Assembly (NCBI GenBank): GCA_027924645.1
Contig: BSBN01000254.1
Span: forward strand, 16,128,501-16,192,500
Direction: 5' to 3'
Source of the DNA: Cunninghamia lanceolata
Taxonomy: Eukaryota > Streptophyta > Pinopsida > Cupressales > Cupressaceae
Length of the DNA: 64,000 nt
Part shown: positions 19,671 to 30,907 of the stretch, piece by piece
How positions within the stretch are numbered: position 1 is the first letter of the stretch
How the letters are laid out: each line of letters opens with the position of its first letter
Notes under the pieces: generated by a model
Databases searched by the model: none
The model's input: the letters and a program-made list of their open reading frames with translations, nothing else
Told to the model about the DNA's origin: nothing
Position numbers and translations under genes: made by a program

Positions 19671-22600
19671 ATGACCCACTGTCCTAAAAATCATATCCAT
19701 TTAAGAAGAAGTAAAAGGTTAATGGGATCTAGTGCTCTTGATGAAAACGACATTCCTACCTTTGACAATCCTTTGAGCACCTTCTTTACAAAGGGAGAAA
19801 CTCAAATTGTGCAAGATATTATACATCCTCCAACCACTATGGAAGATCAAATATTTCATGATGTTGAGGTTGAAGTTGAGGTAGTAGGGCATGTACCTAC
19901 GGAACAAGTCAATAAGCTTCATAAAGAGCTCGCCGAATTTCAAGAATATGTGCAAATTGAGAGGATAGCTGAAGAGGCCTTACCTGTGATTCACTATGTC
20001 AGAGAATTGATAAAAGGACATGATGGAATTAATGTTATTCATGGTTTAACACATATTGTGCAAGCTAATGTAATTCTGGTGAGTGAATGTTCAAAAGTTA
20101 TTAACAACATGTCGTCACCATCGCATACTCAAGTTTCAGCACCTATACTAACTACAGGAATATCCACCTTCACATTAACGATCTTAACAACTGATGTAAA
20201 TGCTTGTAGTAATGCTACCACTAGTATTGGAGTATCTGATGACACCAATTACAAAGTTGTGGGATTTGATTATCATAACTTGGTCCATAATGTGGCCATT
20301 CCTATGAATAGTTATTCTCAACCTCCCATCACATATGGTTATTCCCAACCATCTTCCACCTACCAGTATGTCCAACCATCATTGACCTATTCCTAGCCTC
20401 TACCTGTCACATCTCAACTTCAATCACCTCCTCACTTTGGTTCCAATTCCTCACAACAAACTGCATCTCCAAATGATGCCATCCCAAACCAACTTTTATA
20501 GGGCATGACTTCTTTACAACAAAAGGTAACAAATTTGACAAATTCTTCGAAAACTAATCTACCAATATATCATGCCCGTAATCCCTTATCCTATGCAATC
20601 TTGAGAACCCCTATGCTTGAGAGATTTGAGACTCCCCTCTTTGAAAAATATAGTGATAAAGGTGATCCTAATAGTCATGTGGCAGCATTTACAGCTATGT
20701 GTAGTGATTTCTATTTTGAAGAGGATTTGTTAGCAAAACTTTTCCCACGATCTCTCAAAGATACTACTTTAGAATGGTTTCATTCTTTGCCTCTGAATTC
20801 AATACACTCCTTTTTGCAGTTGATTGATCAATATTTACAACATTTTCAAGCAAATATCAGACCGCAAGTCACTCTTATTGACTTGGTTCAATGCAAACAA
20901 GGTCTGAAAGAGAAGTTGACTAAATTCACTAGTCCATATCGAGGGATTTATGCACAAATTCAATATTAGATGAAAGATGATGATGTCCAGAAGATATTTA
21001 TTACAAATCTATAGCCTAACATTCATGATAAGATCCTCTTGATGAAGTATAACTCCTTTCAACATTTATACACTGCCCTTCATGATTATCAACTTTCATC
21101 TAGTCAGTATGAAAACCAAAAATCATTGGCACAAATTGGTCAATCCATGAGTGGATCATCACAAAACAACTTTAAGAGGAACAATAATAACTAGAGCTTC
21201 ATCAAGGTTAATGAACCAAATACAAACAACTTTTTGAATGTTTCAACTATCACTAATCCAAAGAAAGCATCATATCAACCAAGAAAGTTTACTCCAATAT
21301 CTGAATCTTATCATTCCATCATGAACCAAGTTGTGAGATCAAACCTATTGATACCAATAAACAAGGACCTTACTTCAATACGACCACATTTTGTCATTAT
21401 CATCGAATGCAAGGACATGAAATTGAACGATGTATGCATCTTAAACATGAGATATAAGACCTTATTGATTCAAATGTCATTCAAGTATCAGGTGTGAATG
21501 ATAATGGAAACAAATCGGTTGCTCCACTGAATCAGAACTTACAAATCTTTAGTAATTCTTTCCCTAAGCATATTGAAAGCAATATGTTGGAACAAGGTTT
21601 AGTGGAAGTAGATGAGGATGATTACTTAGACTATGACAACATCATCGGAATGATTGAAGTGAATAAGAAACAAGTAGAAAAGCCACTGAATCGAAACTTA
21701 CAAATCTTCAGTAATTCTTTCCCTAAGCATATTGAAAGCAATATGTTGGAACAGGGTTTAGTGGAAGTGGACAAGGATGATTACTTAGACTATGATAACA
21801 TCATGGGAATGATTGAAGTGGATAAGAAACAAGTAGACGAGGATGATTACTTAGACTATGATATTAAGGGATTTACACACAAATTCAATATTAGATGAAA
21901 GATGATGATGTCTAGAAGATATTTATTACAAATCTATAGCCTAACATTCGTGATAAGATCCTCTTGATGAAGTATAACTCCTTTCAACATTTATACACTG
22001 CCCTTCATGATTATCAACCTTCATCTAGTCAGTATGAAAACCAAAAACCATTGGCACAAATTGGTCAATCCATGAGTGGATCATCACAAAACAACTTTAA
22101 GAGGAACAATAATAACTAGAGCTTCATCAAGGTTAATGAACCAAATCCAAACAACTTTTTGAATGTTTCAACTATCACTAATCCAAAGAAAGCATCATAT
22201 CAACCAAGAAAGTTTACTCCAATATCCGAGTCTTATCATTCCATCATGAACCAAGTTGTGAGATCAAACCTGTTGATACCAGTAAACAAGGACCTTACTT
22301 CAATACGACCACATTTTGTCATTATCATCGAATGCAAGGACATGACATTGAATGATGTATGCATCTTAAACATGAGATACAAGACCTTATTGATTCAAAT
22401 GTCATCCAGGTATCAGGTGTGAATGATAATGGAAAGAAATCGGTTGCTCCACTGAATCAGAACTTACAAATCTTTAGTAATTCTTTCCCTAAGCATATTG
22501 AAAGCAATATGTTGGAACAGGGTTTAGTGGAAGTAGACGAGGATGATTACTTAGACTATGATAACATCATGGGAATGATTGAAGTGGATAAGAAATAAGT
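19671..22600 (+). pseudogene. gag: Tat/Ogre-like gag with internal duplications (element E)
   Basis: The capsid precursor starts at the ATG at 19671 (MTHCPKNHIHLRRSKRL). The open stretch upstream begins with TTG and looks hydrophobic, but I do not trust it. A Tyr/Pro-rich repeat (YSQPSSTYQYVQPS) ends before a TAG at 20394; a second TAG lies at 20499. The capsid core follows: LRTPMLERFETPLFEKYSDK, then LEWFHSLP and IDQYLQHFQAN (20505-20969). A C-x2-H-x4-H-x4-C knuckle, CHYHRMQGHEIERC, starts at 21392 and again at 22317, each followed by KHEIQDLIDSNVIQV. The second half is a 925 bp tandem duplication with a smaller 159 bp one inside. Stops and frameshifts make it inactive. No protease follows. 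Confidence 0.82.
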
Positions 22601-22610
22601 AGAAAAGCCA
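20942..22610 (+). repeat. 925 bp tandem duplication inside element E gag, with a nested 159 bp duplication
   Basis: Sequence from about 20942 recurs at a constant offset of 925 bp from about 21867 (for example CAATATTAGATGAAAGATGA at 20961 and 21886). Inside the first unit, 21526-21684 is repeated at 21685-21843 (offset 159). A third fragment (GAGGATGATTACTTAGACTA) sits at the junction at about 21839. The units differ at only a few bases, so the duplication is younger than the LTR divergence of the element. Confidence 0.88.
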
Positions 22611-23113
22611 CCTCATCCATGAAGCAATGGAATTTATGCTGAGTTTCCTCCTCTGTTATCCTTATATGGATCGGGAGATAACCAAAATACATTAGAAAAG
22701 CAAGAACAACAACCAATACCAATGAGTAAGATGGTAAAGGATCATTCATGTTACCATGTCAGAAAGATTCAACAAAAAAAATTTGATAAAAATTGGAAAA
22801 GAGTAAGACGACTATCAGCAGTTAGAGAAAATAGTGGTTCCCCTCATAAGCAACAAAAAGTTACATTTACACAAGGAGTTACAAAGCAAGTATCATGTGA
22901 TAATAAAAAAAATTATTATAAGAACCACTCAAATTTCTCACTCAATATGATCGAGTACCTCTCCAAGAGGTTCGCAAGTTCTGAAATCTGATACAAAGAC
23001 CCTATAGGTAAGTATCTCTAACTCTTTATCTCTCTCATGATGTGCTTCCCCCAGAATGTGTTATGTGTTGTTTAGGCCTCCTAGGATGACCCTTTATTCT
23101 CTTGTAAGGTCCG
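22611..23113 (+). other. Element E interior after gag, no pol
   Basis: A Lys/Gln-rich coding remnant (KMVKDHSCYHVRKIQQKKFD, about 22725-22990) is followed by about 120 bp without coding signal. No protease DSG motif or RT motif is present. Element F enters at 23114 after GTCCG (23109-23113). Confidence 0.5.
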
Positions 23114-24128
23114 TGGTGCAGGAGCACCCAATCTACAGGAGCCTCCATGAGACATTAGCTATCTTAAAGTTTGTTGTTATGTTTTCAATGAAGTCCTAAA
23201 TGGGTATTCAATGTAATAAGATCTGAATTGACTGTGCTTGCTATTTTTAGATAGTTGTTAAGAGTTTGTTAGAAAGTCAGTTAGTTTGTTAAGACAGCTG
23301 TAACTCCCAGCTGCTGGGAGTCATTTTTTGTACTACCCCATGAGGGGATAAATATGTAAGATCTGATCGATCTCAAGACAATGTGAGAGAAGAACAACGA
23401 CAGAACAGAAAGATTGTAAATCAATTCTGTGAAGAAATAAAAGAAGTTTGTGTTCTGGTGTAATTCATAGGGGATATCATTTGGGGTCATTCCACTGGTG
23501 GATTTCTTTGAAATTAGTGGAATGACCTCCATGTAGTTAGATTATCTTTCTGTTCTGTTAGGTTAGTCAGTTTTTGCAGGAGTGGTTCGGTTTTACATTT
23601 TGTGTATATATCGCATTTGTATATGTGCGTATATCACTTTTGCATCTGAGGTTCATTTCATGTGTATCCGTCATTTGCACATCGAGTTTGTATGTTGGGG
23701 ATTTGGTAAAGCATTGGGTTATACAAATCTTGAGTATATGTCTTTGTATACAGTTCATGTATATACTGCATTTGTATGAAAGATACAAGTTGTAAGTATC
23801 CATCATATGTATGTCGCTAACAGTTTGTATGTTGTGAAGATACATTTTGAATGATACAAAGGTAGACCGGCTGAATCGGTAATGAAGACCAGAGATAGCA
23901 AGTCGAATCATGTATATGCTAAGTCGAAGGCATTTCGGTGAGAGTTTACATATCGGTAGAAGAGTTTATGAAGTGGCCAATAAGATAGGTCAGCCTAATA
24001 AGGAAGGAGAGGATTATTTCGGTAAGAAAAGAGAGATATCTTGCCAATATAAACAAGAATAGGTATTCTGTGGGTTTTAATGGGATTTTCACCCTATTTA
24101 TGAGCTTCTACTATGTTTCTCTGCATCA
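23114..24128 (+). repeat. 5' LTR of element F
   Basis: It starts TGGTGCAGGAGCACCC and ends TCTGCATCA. It contains ATAAATAT (23348-23355, also in LTR 2) as a possible TATA box, a palindrome ACTCCCAGC-T-GCTGGGAGT near 23304, and a 12 bp inverted repeat at 23485-23527. Clustered GTGTATATxxCATTTGTAT-like motifs fill 23590-23830. Confidence 0.88.
23485..23527 (+). repeat. Inverted repeat (hairpin) in element F LTR
   Basis: GGTCATTCCACT and AGTGGAATGACC are exact inverted copies separated by 19 bases. The second LTR (near 24919-24961) keeps both arms although the loop has a change. In RNA this would form a 12 bp stem in the transcribed part of the LTR. Confidence 0.75.
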
Positions 24129-24547
24129 AATTGGTATCAGAACTCAGAAGATTCTGAGCGTGTAGATAGAGCACCGAAGGAAGCAATCTACACCAGGATT
24201 TTTGGGATGAGCAGTTACAAGTTCACTCGCTACAGTAGATAGACAGGAAGGTCTGTCAAGAGGGCAAGAGGAGATGGTCCATTGGTTGTCACCAAAAGTC
24301 TTGGGGAGAGAGGCAAGAGAGGACTTTTAGGTGAGGGACAAGAGTGTTGGTGTAGCAGAGAGAAGTGGACTTCAGATGATAGAGATGCTATTTGGAAGCA
24401 GCCAGTCAAACTCCATTGATAAGAGTCACAGTTGGAGGATAAAGAGGAAACAACGAAGTCATCAAGTCAGGGTTGAAAACAAAATGAAGTTGTTTGTAGA
24501 AAACCACATAAACTCTTGGGACACGAGTTTTTTCAACTTGGGGAGTA
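24129..24547 (+). other. Interior of element F: primer site, remnant, purine tract
   Basis: TTGGTATCAGAACTCAG at about 24131 is an initiator-Met-type PBS. The middle contains an open stretch (24331-24633) with no known domain; its end runs into the second LTR. ACTTGGGGAGTA before 24548 is the plus-strand primer tract. No gag or pol motif is present. Confidence 0.78.
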
Positions 24548-25574
24548 TGGTGCAGGAGCACCCAATCTACAGGAGGCTCCATGAGGCATTAGCTATCTTA
24601 GAGTTTGTTGTTATGTTTTCAATGAAGTCCTAAATGGACATTCAATGTAATAAGGTCTGAATTGACCATGCTTGCTATTTTTAGATAGTTGTTAAGAGTT
24701 TGTTAGAAAGTCAATTAGTTTCTTAAGATATATATAACTCCCAGCTGATGGGAGTCATTTTCTATACTACCCCGTGAGGGGATAAATATGTAAGATCTAA
24801 TTGATCTCAAGACAATGTGAGAGAAGAACAACAACAGATCATAAAGATTGTAAATCAATCTTGTGAAGAAATAAAAGAAGTTTGTGTTCTGGTGTAATTC
24901 ACAGGGGATATCGTTTGGGGTCATTCCACTGGTGGATTTCTTTGAATTTAGTGGAATGACCTCCATGTAGTTAGATTATCTTTCTATTCTGTTAGGTTAG
25001 TCAGTTTTTGCATGCGTGGTTTGGTTTATGTTGATGCATTTTGTGTATATATTGCATTTGTATCTATGCGTATATCGCTTTTGCATCTGAGGTTCATTTC
25101 GTGTGTATCCGTCATTTGTACATCGAGTTTGTATGTTGGGGATTTGGTAAAGCATCAGGTTATACAAATCCTGAGTATATGTCTTTGTATATAGTTCATG
25201 TATATATTGCATTTGTATGAAAGATACAAGTTGTAAGTATCTGTCATATGTATGTCGCTGACAGTTTGTATGTTGTGAAGATACATTTCAAATGATACAA
25301 AGGTAGACTGGTTGAATTGGTAATGAAGACCGGAGATAGCAAGTCGAATCATGTATATGGTAAGTCAAAGGCATATCGGTGAGAGTTTACATATCAGCAG
25401 AAGAGTTTATGAAGTGGCCAATAAGATAGGTTAGCCCGATAAGGAAGGAGAGGATTATTTCGGTAAGAAAAGAGAGATATCTTGCCAATATAAACAAGAA
25501 TAGCTATTATGTGGGTTTTAATGGGATTTTCGCCCTACTTATGAGCTTCTACTTTGTTGTTCTGCATCACATCA
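24548..25574 (+). repeat. 3' LTR of element F
   Basis: It aligns with 23114-24128. Its end reads TGCATCACATCA against TGCATCA in LTR 1; the extra CATCA looks like a local duplication, and GTCCG follows immediately. Confidence 0.86.
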
Positions 25575-25788
25575 GTCCGGGCTACCAAGAGATTGTGTCT
25601 ATTGTGACCTTCTCCTATCTGTATCATCATTCTTCTATATTGCCTCTCTCTCTGATTTCATTATTGTTTGTTTTGTCTTATGGACATAACATTGTGGTAG
25701 GTGACTTGGGGGTACCCTCCTATGTGACTATCCCTAAGATACTTGTTTCTCCTCTCTAATTTATTATTTCCCTTCCACTAGTGTTTCT
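25575..25788 (+). other. Element E interior between F and G
   Basis: About 214 bp of element E sequence, ending TTTCT (25784-25788) at the insertion site of G. An open frame with hydrophobic residues crosses it, but it starts in element F's LTR and matches nothing I know. I see no motif. Confidence 0.5.
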
Positions 25789-25881
25789 TGTTGATAACTG
25801 AGAGGGTGGGGTGAATCAGTTATCTTAATAATTTGTCTTTCTTTTCTTCTTTAACAATTAGAGCAATATCAAATCATATCA
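25789..25881 (-). repeat. End of element G 3' LTR (distal 93 bp)
   Basis: TGTTGATAACTGAG to TCATATCA matches the start of 47033-48121 on the plus strand. The LTR is cut here by element H and resumes at 40754/40759 with TATCAGCACACATAACC, exactly as in the uninterrupted copy at about 47121. Confidence 0.92.
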
Positions 25882-28599
25882 TGTGAGGACCGCCCTTTTT
25901 ACTACTGTTGTTATGACTATTTACATGACTGTTATTGTTACTTTTTATAATTGTGGGATAGCAGTTCCCAGAATTGTCAAACTATTAAACTTTATTATGT
26001 TTTCAGAAAAACTAATTGGGTGATGTTTGGATAAGTTTACATTTCAGAAAAATGAATTAGGTGATGATGGAAAATTGTAATATGATTTCATTTATGTTAA
26101 TTAATACTATGTCATGATAATGCATGTTTTTTTTTTAAGTTGCTTCAGCTATGATGATTTTATGTGGTTACTGATCTTGTAATTTAGTGTGCAGGAATTA
26201 CTAATCGAACCACAGAACTCGGAGATCATTCCGCACCTTGTTAATTGTTATTCCCTGTTAAGCCGATCGGGTTCCACGAGGAACCAAGATCTCTTTGTGT
26301 TTGATGTAATGATGTAATGTGGTCTTTCGTATGGTCGAGTGGGTTAGGTTACCCTCATGTAACATTATTTTATAATTTGTGTTGTAAAGAGATTGAATTT
26401 GAATTTCTTATTTTATTTAAATTATGAGGCCCTTTTCTTGTGCTTTACCTTGACCAGGGGTGTCTTGTATGGGTTAAAGTTGACCCTGGGTTATACCTCA
26501 TGGGTCCAGGGGCCCATTTGGCATGGGTAACCCTTGAGTAACCTCCATCTAGTCAACTTAACCTTCCCCTGAAGTTAAGTGGCGAAAATTGGAGGTAGGA
26601 GGGGACATGATGGGTTGTACCAACACCCAACCCATCCCCTCTACTTTCCCCAAGATAAGAGATGCCATCCATTATTGAAGATCACCCTCTCCTTTAGTGA
26701 GATTCCCCCATGTGCTGTGAGGACACCCATGTGAAGAAAGGAAAAAGAGGCATGGGTCACCTGTCTTTTTCCCATTTAACTCTTTTTTTTATTTCTCCCA
26801 TGAGAAAGTGGAGTCACATGAGGAGAGGACTAGGAGTACCCTTGGGAATGGAGAGTGACATAAGCCATCAGGCAGAATAGTGGTTTTGGGGAAGGGTGAG
26901 GAGGTGACAAGTGTCACTTCCCCATTTCTCAAAAGTAAAAAAAAAAAAAAAGAGAATTTGGGTTATTTATTTTCAAATTTTGCGATGAGAGGGAGTTAGT
27001 TGAATTTTGGGAAAAACTTTCATTTTTGCCTTACCAAAAATAGAGAAGTTAGCTTGCAAGATAGAGAAGGGAGAGGGAGTTGGTGGCTAAGGTTGGAAGT
27101 GAACTCTGTGGACTCTACAACAGCTTCATTCCAGGAGGGCTTTGCAAGGTTGGTCTAAATTTTACCTTTGTTTTCGTATAACTGAAATGTGTATGTAAAG
27201 TGTGTGAATTTGTGTTCGAGTTGTTTTCTGTGGGGTTATTGTCGGGTTGTTTTGACAGAGCTTCTCCCACTTGGGAGAAATGCTCATCAAGTTTGGGGTA
27301 GGGGAGGAGAGATCCTCCTCGGGTGCATACCTGTTTCCATCTTTTGGGATGTTGAAAGCCTTGAGGGCATGTATCTGTGACTGTATTTTTGACTTGAGAG
27401 TCATATACAGATTTCTTAAAAATTGTGATCACACTTGGTTTGAGACCAAGAGAAATTTATATTGGTTAACTTATCTGTCAGGGTGACACTCTGGAGTCGA
27501 GTGTGTCCACTCTCCTGCCCCTTATGAAACTCACTGTAGTTGAATTTCCATGTTGTGTAAATTACCCACGGGTGTTTGTATGCTTTGGGATTGTTGTTGT
27601 TACTGTTGTGAAGTGGAGTGTTTGAGTACCCAGGTGTGAGTATGGTCTCCCTAGCTCGGGGGTGACCCACTTGCGGGTCTACGGAAGGGAGGAGAGCTAG
27701 ATGAGTGGTGTTTTCTTCTTTGTTTGTCTTTGATACGCAGGTTTTCTCTTGGAGCTTCTGGTTGGATATTTATGAAGAAGCAGTTAACCTTCTTTGTCAT
27801 GAGAATTAGGCCTGGTTCATTTCATAGAGTTGAAGAGAGAACACCTCTCTTGTTATTGTTGTAATTTATTGTTATTCTGGGAGAGAAGAAAATCACCTCC
27901 CTGATCTTGTTATTATTGGACTTTTATTTGGTTGTCATAAGCTATCAGTTGTATACTGTTTGGGAGAAGAAAGTTCATATCTGGGAAGTTAGTTGTTGTA
28001 TCCATGATTGAGAATCTGTAATATGAATGTGCTTAAATTTTCAAGTTGATGTTTGTAAACCTAGTTCAATAGCAATTTATTTGTGTTTCAAGTATTACTG
28101 AAAGGAAAAGTTCATTGTTGCAATCTAATCTGAGTTGTTTACATTTGAAAGTTTGGAATTGCTTAACTAGTTGAAATGTTAGTTATGGTTCATTGTTCTA
28201 AAGGAATTAATTGTTTAAGTTGGAAGGAGTAGAGGAAATCTAGCATGTATATATATTCCTGTTTGTAAATTTAAGAATCTTCAATGTTTAAGTTGTTATA
28301 TCTTTACCATTGTTACCGAAATATATATATATATATATATAAAATTGTTATTTAATTATCATTCTATCAGGTTGAATTTGAGAAAATGAATAGGGTAGTG
28401 AATTTGAGAAAAGTATGATTTATAGATATACATAAAAGAGAATATATATATATATATAAATATATATATATATCTATATATTTATATATATATATACATA
28501 TATATATATATCACAGTTTTATTAATTATCATTTTTACAGAAGAATATAGAAACTGAATAAATTGTGTTATTATGAGACTGAATTATAAATCTAAGTAT

Positions 28600-28628
28600 A
28601 TAAATATATATATATATATATATATAGA

Positions 28629-28706
<78 letters not shown>
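28600..28706 (+). repeat. Long (TA)n microsatellite in element H 5' LTR
   Basis: About 75 bases of almost pure TA follow TATATAGATGAA at 28621. The matching site in the other LTR (38600-38636) has only a short run, so it expanded (or the other contracted) after insertion. The opposite is true at 39115-39162, where LTR 2 is longer. Confidence 0.92.
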
Positions 28707-28708
<2 letters not shown>

Positions 28709-28715
28709 TAGTATT

Positions 28716-29040
28716 GTTGCCTGTCGAAGTAGACCGCGGGTTAAAAAAAAAACACAGTCGCGGTTGCAGTTTGGGCGGTGGGGAGAAACCCCCACCGTAG
28801 TCTTTAACTTATACATGGAGGTGTGGGGTGGGGCGGAGCCCCACCCACACCCCACATTGTGGGATGTGGGTGGGGTTCCGCCCCACTCCACATCCCCCTT
28901 CCCCTTATGACTCCCGCGGCCTACACAGGCCCTACCCCCTCCGCCGACCCTGCTCCTCCGCTCTGCGCGGCCACCGCCGACCCTGCTCCTCCGCTCTGCG
29001 CGGCCACCGCCGCCCATCACCTCCGTGGCTGTGGGAAATA
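28716..29040 (+). other. GC-rich island with inverted and tandem repeats in element H LTR
   Basis: A sharply GC-rich block lies between (TA)n tracts. CGGTGGGG and CCCCACCG (28776-28797) form a small hairpin. A 33 bp inverted repeat (28823-28855 and 28859-28891, three mismatches) has a 3-base spacer. A 33 bp unit starting GACCCTGCTCCTCCGCTCTG is present twice in tandem (28946-28978 and 28979-29011). The same block is at about 38645-38967 in the second LTR. I find no convincing coding frame. Confidence 0.85.
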
Positions 29041-29185
29041 AAACAAAAAAAAAAGAGTTAGGGCTTGGGCCCTAACACATAAGTTGGATTTTATTGCAAT
29101 GGAAAAAAAATATTAAGTTGCCATATGTAGAGGCATATATAAATACTATATATGCCTATGCATAGAGCAATATAATATGAAATAA

Positions 29186-29221
<36 letters not shown>

Positions 29222-30675
29222 TAAAAGGGATTACATGGAGTTTGTTAAATAAATAAAAGAACAATTTTGTCAATTGCATAGACATTAAAATATATATATA
29301 TAAAACTCTAGATATAGATATATATATATATATATATTTTTATGGAAATAGTGTTAAGAGCCATTTTATTGGGCCTTGTTTAAAATCTTAACAAAATGTA
29401 ACACGTGGATATACAAAAGTAAAATAGCAAATTTTGTTTTCACAGTTAGTTTTTATTAAGTGTTGAACACAACAACCAAAGAAGTTATATTCCCATGATC
29501 AGGGTTTTATAAAGTGGAGAGCCTCCTACATCTATTTACAATGTTATACAAGTCACAATCAGAGTATTAATAGTCATTATTAGTAATAATAACAACAGTA
29601 ATTATAAACAAGAGAAAATAAAATTATAATGTAAAGAGAGTGTAAAGGAATATTCAGTGATACTCTGGAAAGAGTTTCTCGGAAGTTTCAACTATCAACG
29701 TAATTTCAATCACCCGGAAAATGAAGAGGAAAATTACACCTCACCTTGTTTAAAAGAACACTAGAAATAAACTTAAGAAGCCACCACAGACATTCCATGT
29801 GGCCATTTTAATCTCAACTGTAGTAAACGACCTCATAAGTAAACCTGTAAGAGAGTCCGAAGAAGAAAAACTAACATTGGAAAACACAGAGGAGAAAATG
29901 CGCGACATTTCCCACATGGGATAAGAGAACTAAGTTGACGGACCCTTCTGCTAAATCTGCTTAGGAACTAGTTTAATAAGTACATACGAAGAGGAGGAAC
30001 CTAGATCGGGGAAGATTAGGAGACCGAGTGCAGCGAAGTAGTAAACCAGCCTATGTGACCTAGATCATCCTGAAGTTAGGTTTAATATCAACAATAGCTG
30101 CAGTGATAACCCTGATTGACGTAAATCATGAAGAAAGGACCGGATGCACATAAAGAAAGCATAGAAAACAAAAGAGAGAGAGAGACCGAAATATAAACAC
30201 ACTAAATTAACAGAGAAATAGTTAAGGTAAGGGTGCTAAAAATACAATCAAAATTAAGAACCAGTGAAAAGGGAAGAGAAAGCAATCAAACCGCCTTGTT
30301 GAAAATGCTAAGTCGTAGGAGGAGTATGTTTCAGGAAACAAGAGAGGAGACAGACAACCGTGCCTGGCTGAAAAATGACTAAATAGGGAGATCACTAGTC
30401 GGTTTAGTCGGAACAAGGCGTCGTGGGAAGTTGTTAGTCTATCAGCGAACCACGTGCGTAAATGAGTGCAGCGTAATTCCCACTCACGCCGTAAGGCGTT
30501 ATGCTGCCGAAAATTGCCGAGGTTTAGATTTAGGAACTTTGGTAATCTCACTCTTGCAATGACGTTAGCGGCGTCGTCAAGACCCTCTTGTTGATCTGTA
30601 TGCGTCTGGTTGCACGCAATTGTACTTATATCCTGCCGAAAATTGTCGTGATTCGCTGTGAGAGAACACCGTCGA

Positions 30676-30813
30676 GCATGCGTACGCATGCGAAGGGGGT
30701 TTTTAGGACAGTGTGAGAAACGTTTTTCATATCTCGTGTCATAACCACATGACAGATGTGGCTATGACACGTGCGATGTGTGTTGTGACCACATGGAAAA
30801 TGTGGGCATGACA
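30676..30813 (+). repeat. Palindrome and two stem-loops at the end of element H LTR
   Basis: GCATGCGTACGCATGC (30676-30691) is a perfect palindrome. CGTGTCATAACCACAT/ATGTGGCTATGACACG (30735-30750, 30756-30771) forms a 16 bp stem with one mismatch and a 5-base loop. TGTTGTGACCACAT/ATGTGGGCATGACA (30781-30794, 30800-30813) is a related weaker stem with a 5-base loop that ends at the last base of the LTR. All three are kept in the second LTR (40616-40631, 40675-40711 and about 40721-40753). Confidence 0.88.
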
Positions 30814-30832
30814 TTTGGTATCAAAGCCAAGT
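30814..30832 (+). promoter_or_regulatory. Primer binding site of element H (Met tRNA type)
   Basis: TTTGGTATCAAAGCCAAG follows the LTR directly. It is close to the plant initiator-Met site TGGTATCAGAGC, with one change (A for G). Confidence 0.82.
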
Positions 30833-30907
30833 TTTAAACACTGGGCGTATTTGGGCACGTTATTATTCCGCAACTTTCGCTAATTAGTTTCTACCTTGTT
30901 TTGTAGG

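Larger units (their letters stand above)
23114..25574 (+). mobile_element. Element F: miniature Copia-derived LTR element
   Basis: Two LTRs of about 1.02 kb (23114-24128 and 24548-25574) flank only 419 bp. GTCCG is duplicated exactly at 23109-23113 and 25575-25579. The interior starts with a Met-tRNA-type primer site and ends in ACTTGGGGAGTA, a purine tract. ACACGAGTTTTTTCAACTTG before it resembles the 3' end of plant Copia elements. All coding domains are gone, so it would need trans-acting proteins. The LTRs differ by only a few per cent. Confidence 0.88.
25882..30813 (+). repeat. 5' LTR of element H
   Basis: 4,932 bp, non-coding. It contains long (TA)n tracts (28320-28340, 28440-28510, 28605-28705, 29190-29216, 29290-29337), a GC-rich island (28716-29040), and a stem-loop cluster at the 3' end (30676-30813). 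The (TA)n lengths differ from LTR 2, which explains most of the length difference. Minus-strand open frames inside are by-products. Confidence 0.95.

Noticed and set aside
23590..23830. Short direct motifs in element F LTR as a CRISPR-like array
   Set aside because: Motifs such as GTATATATxGCATTTGTAT are irregularly spaced and degenerate, with no uniform repeat-spacer structure, in a plant nuclear context.
25789..25881. Possible solo LTR of the A/G family
   Set aside because: The 93 bp fragment is continued exactly at 40754 after element H, so it is the end of element G's own LTR and not a separate solo LTR.
27115..27670. Overlapping open frames on both strands in element H LTR (also 37086-37650)
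   Set aside because: Same reason: the duplicated LTR preserves chance frames. Composition is not protein-like and there is no supporting start context.
28573..28800. Open frames of alternating Tyr-Ile in the (TA)n tract
   Set aside because: These are translations of a microsatellite inside an LTR, not a protein.
28592..29041. Gly/Arg-rich and Pro/Ala-rich frames in the GC island on both strands
   Set aside because: Open frames on both strands are expected from GC-rich inverted and tandem repeats, and no domain is present. I keep the island as a structural feature only.
30222..30814. Minus-strand frames (155 and 62 codons) in element H LTR, repeated at 40162-40772
   Set aside because: They recur only because the LTR is repeated. 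They have no homology that I recognise and run through the terminal hairpins.
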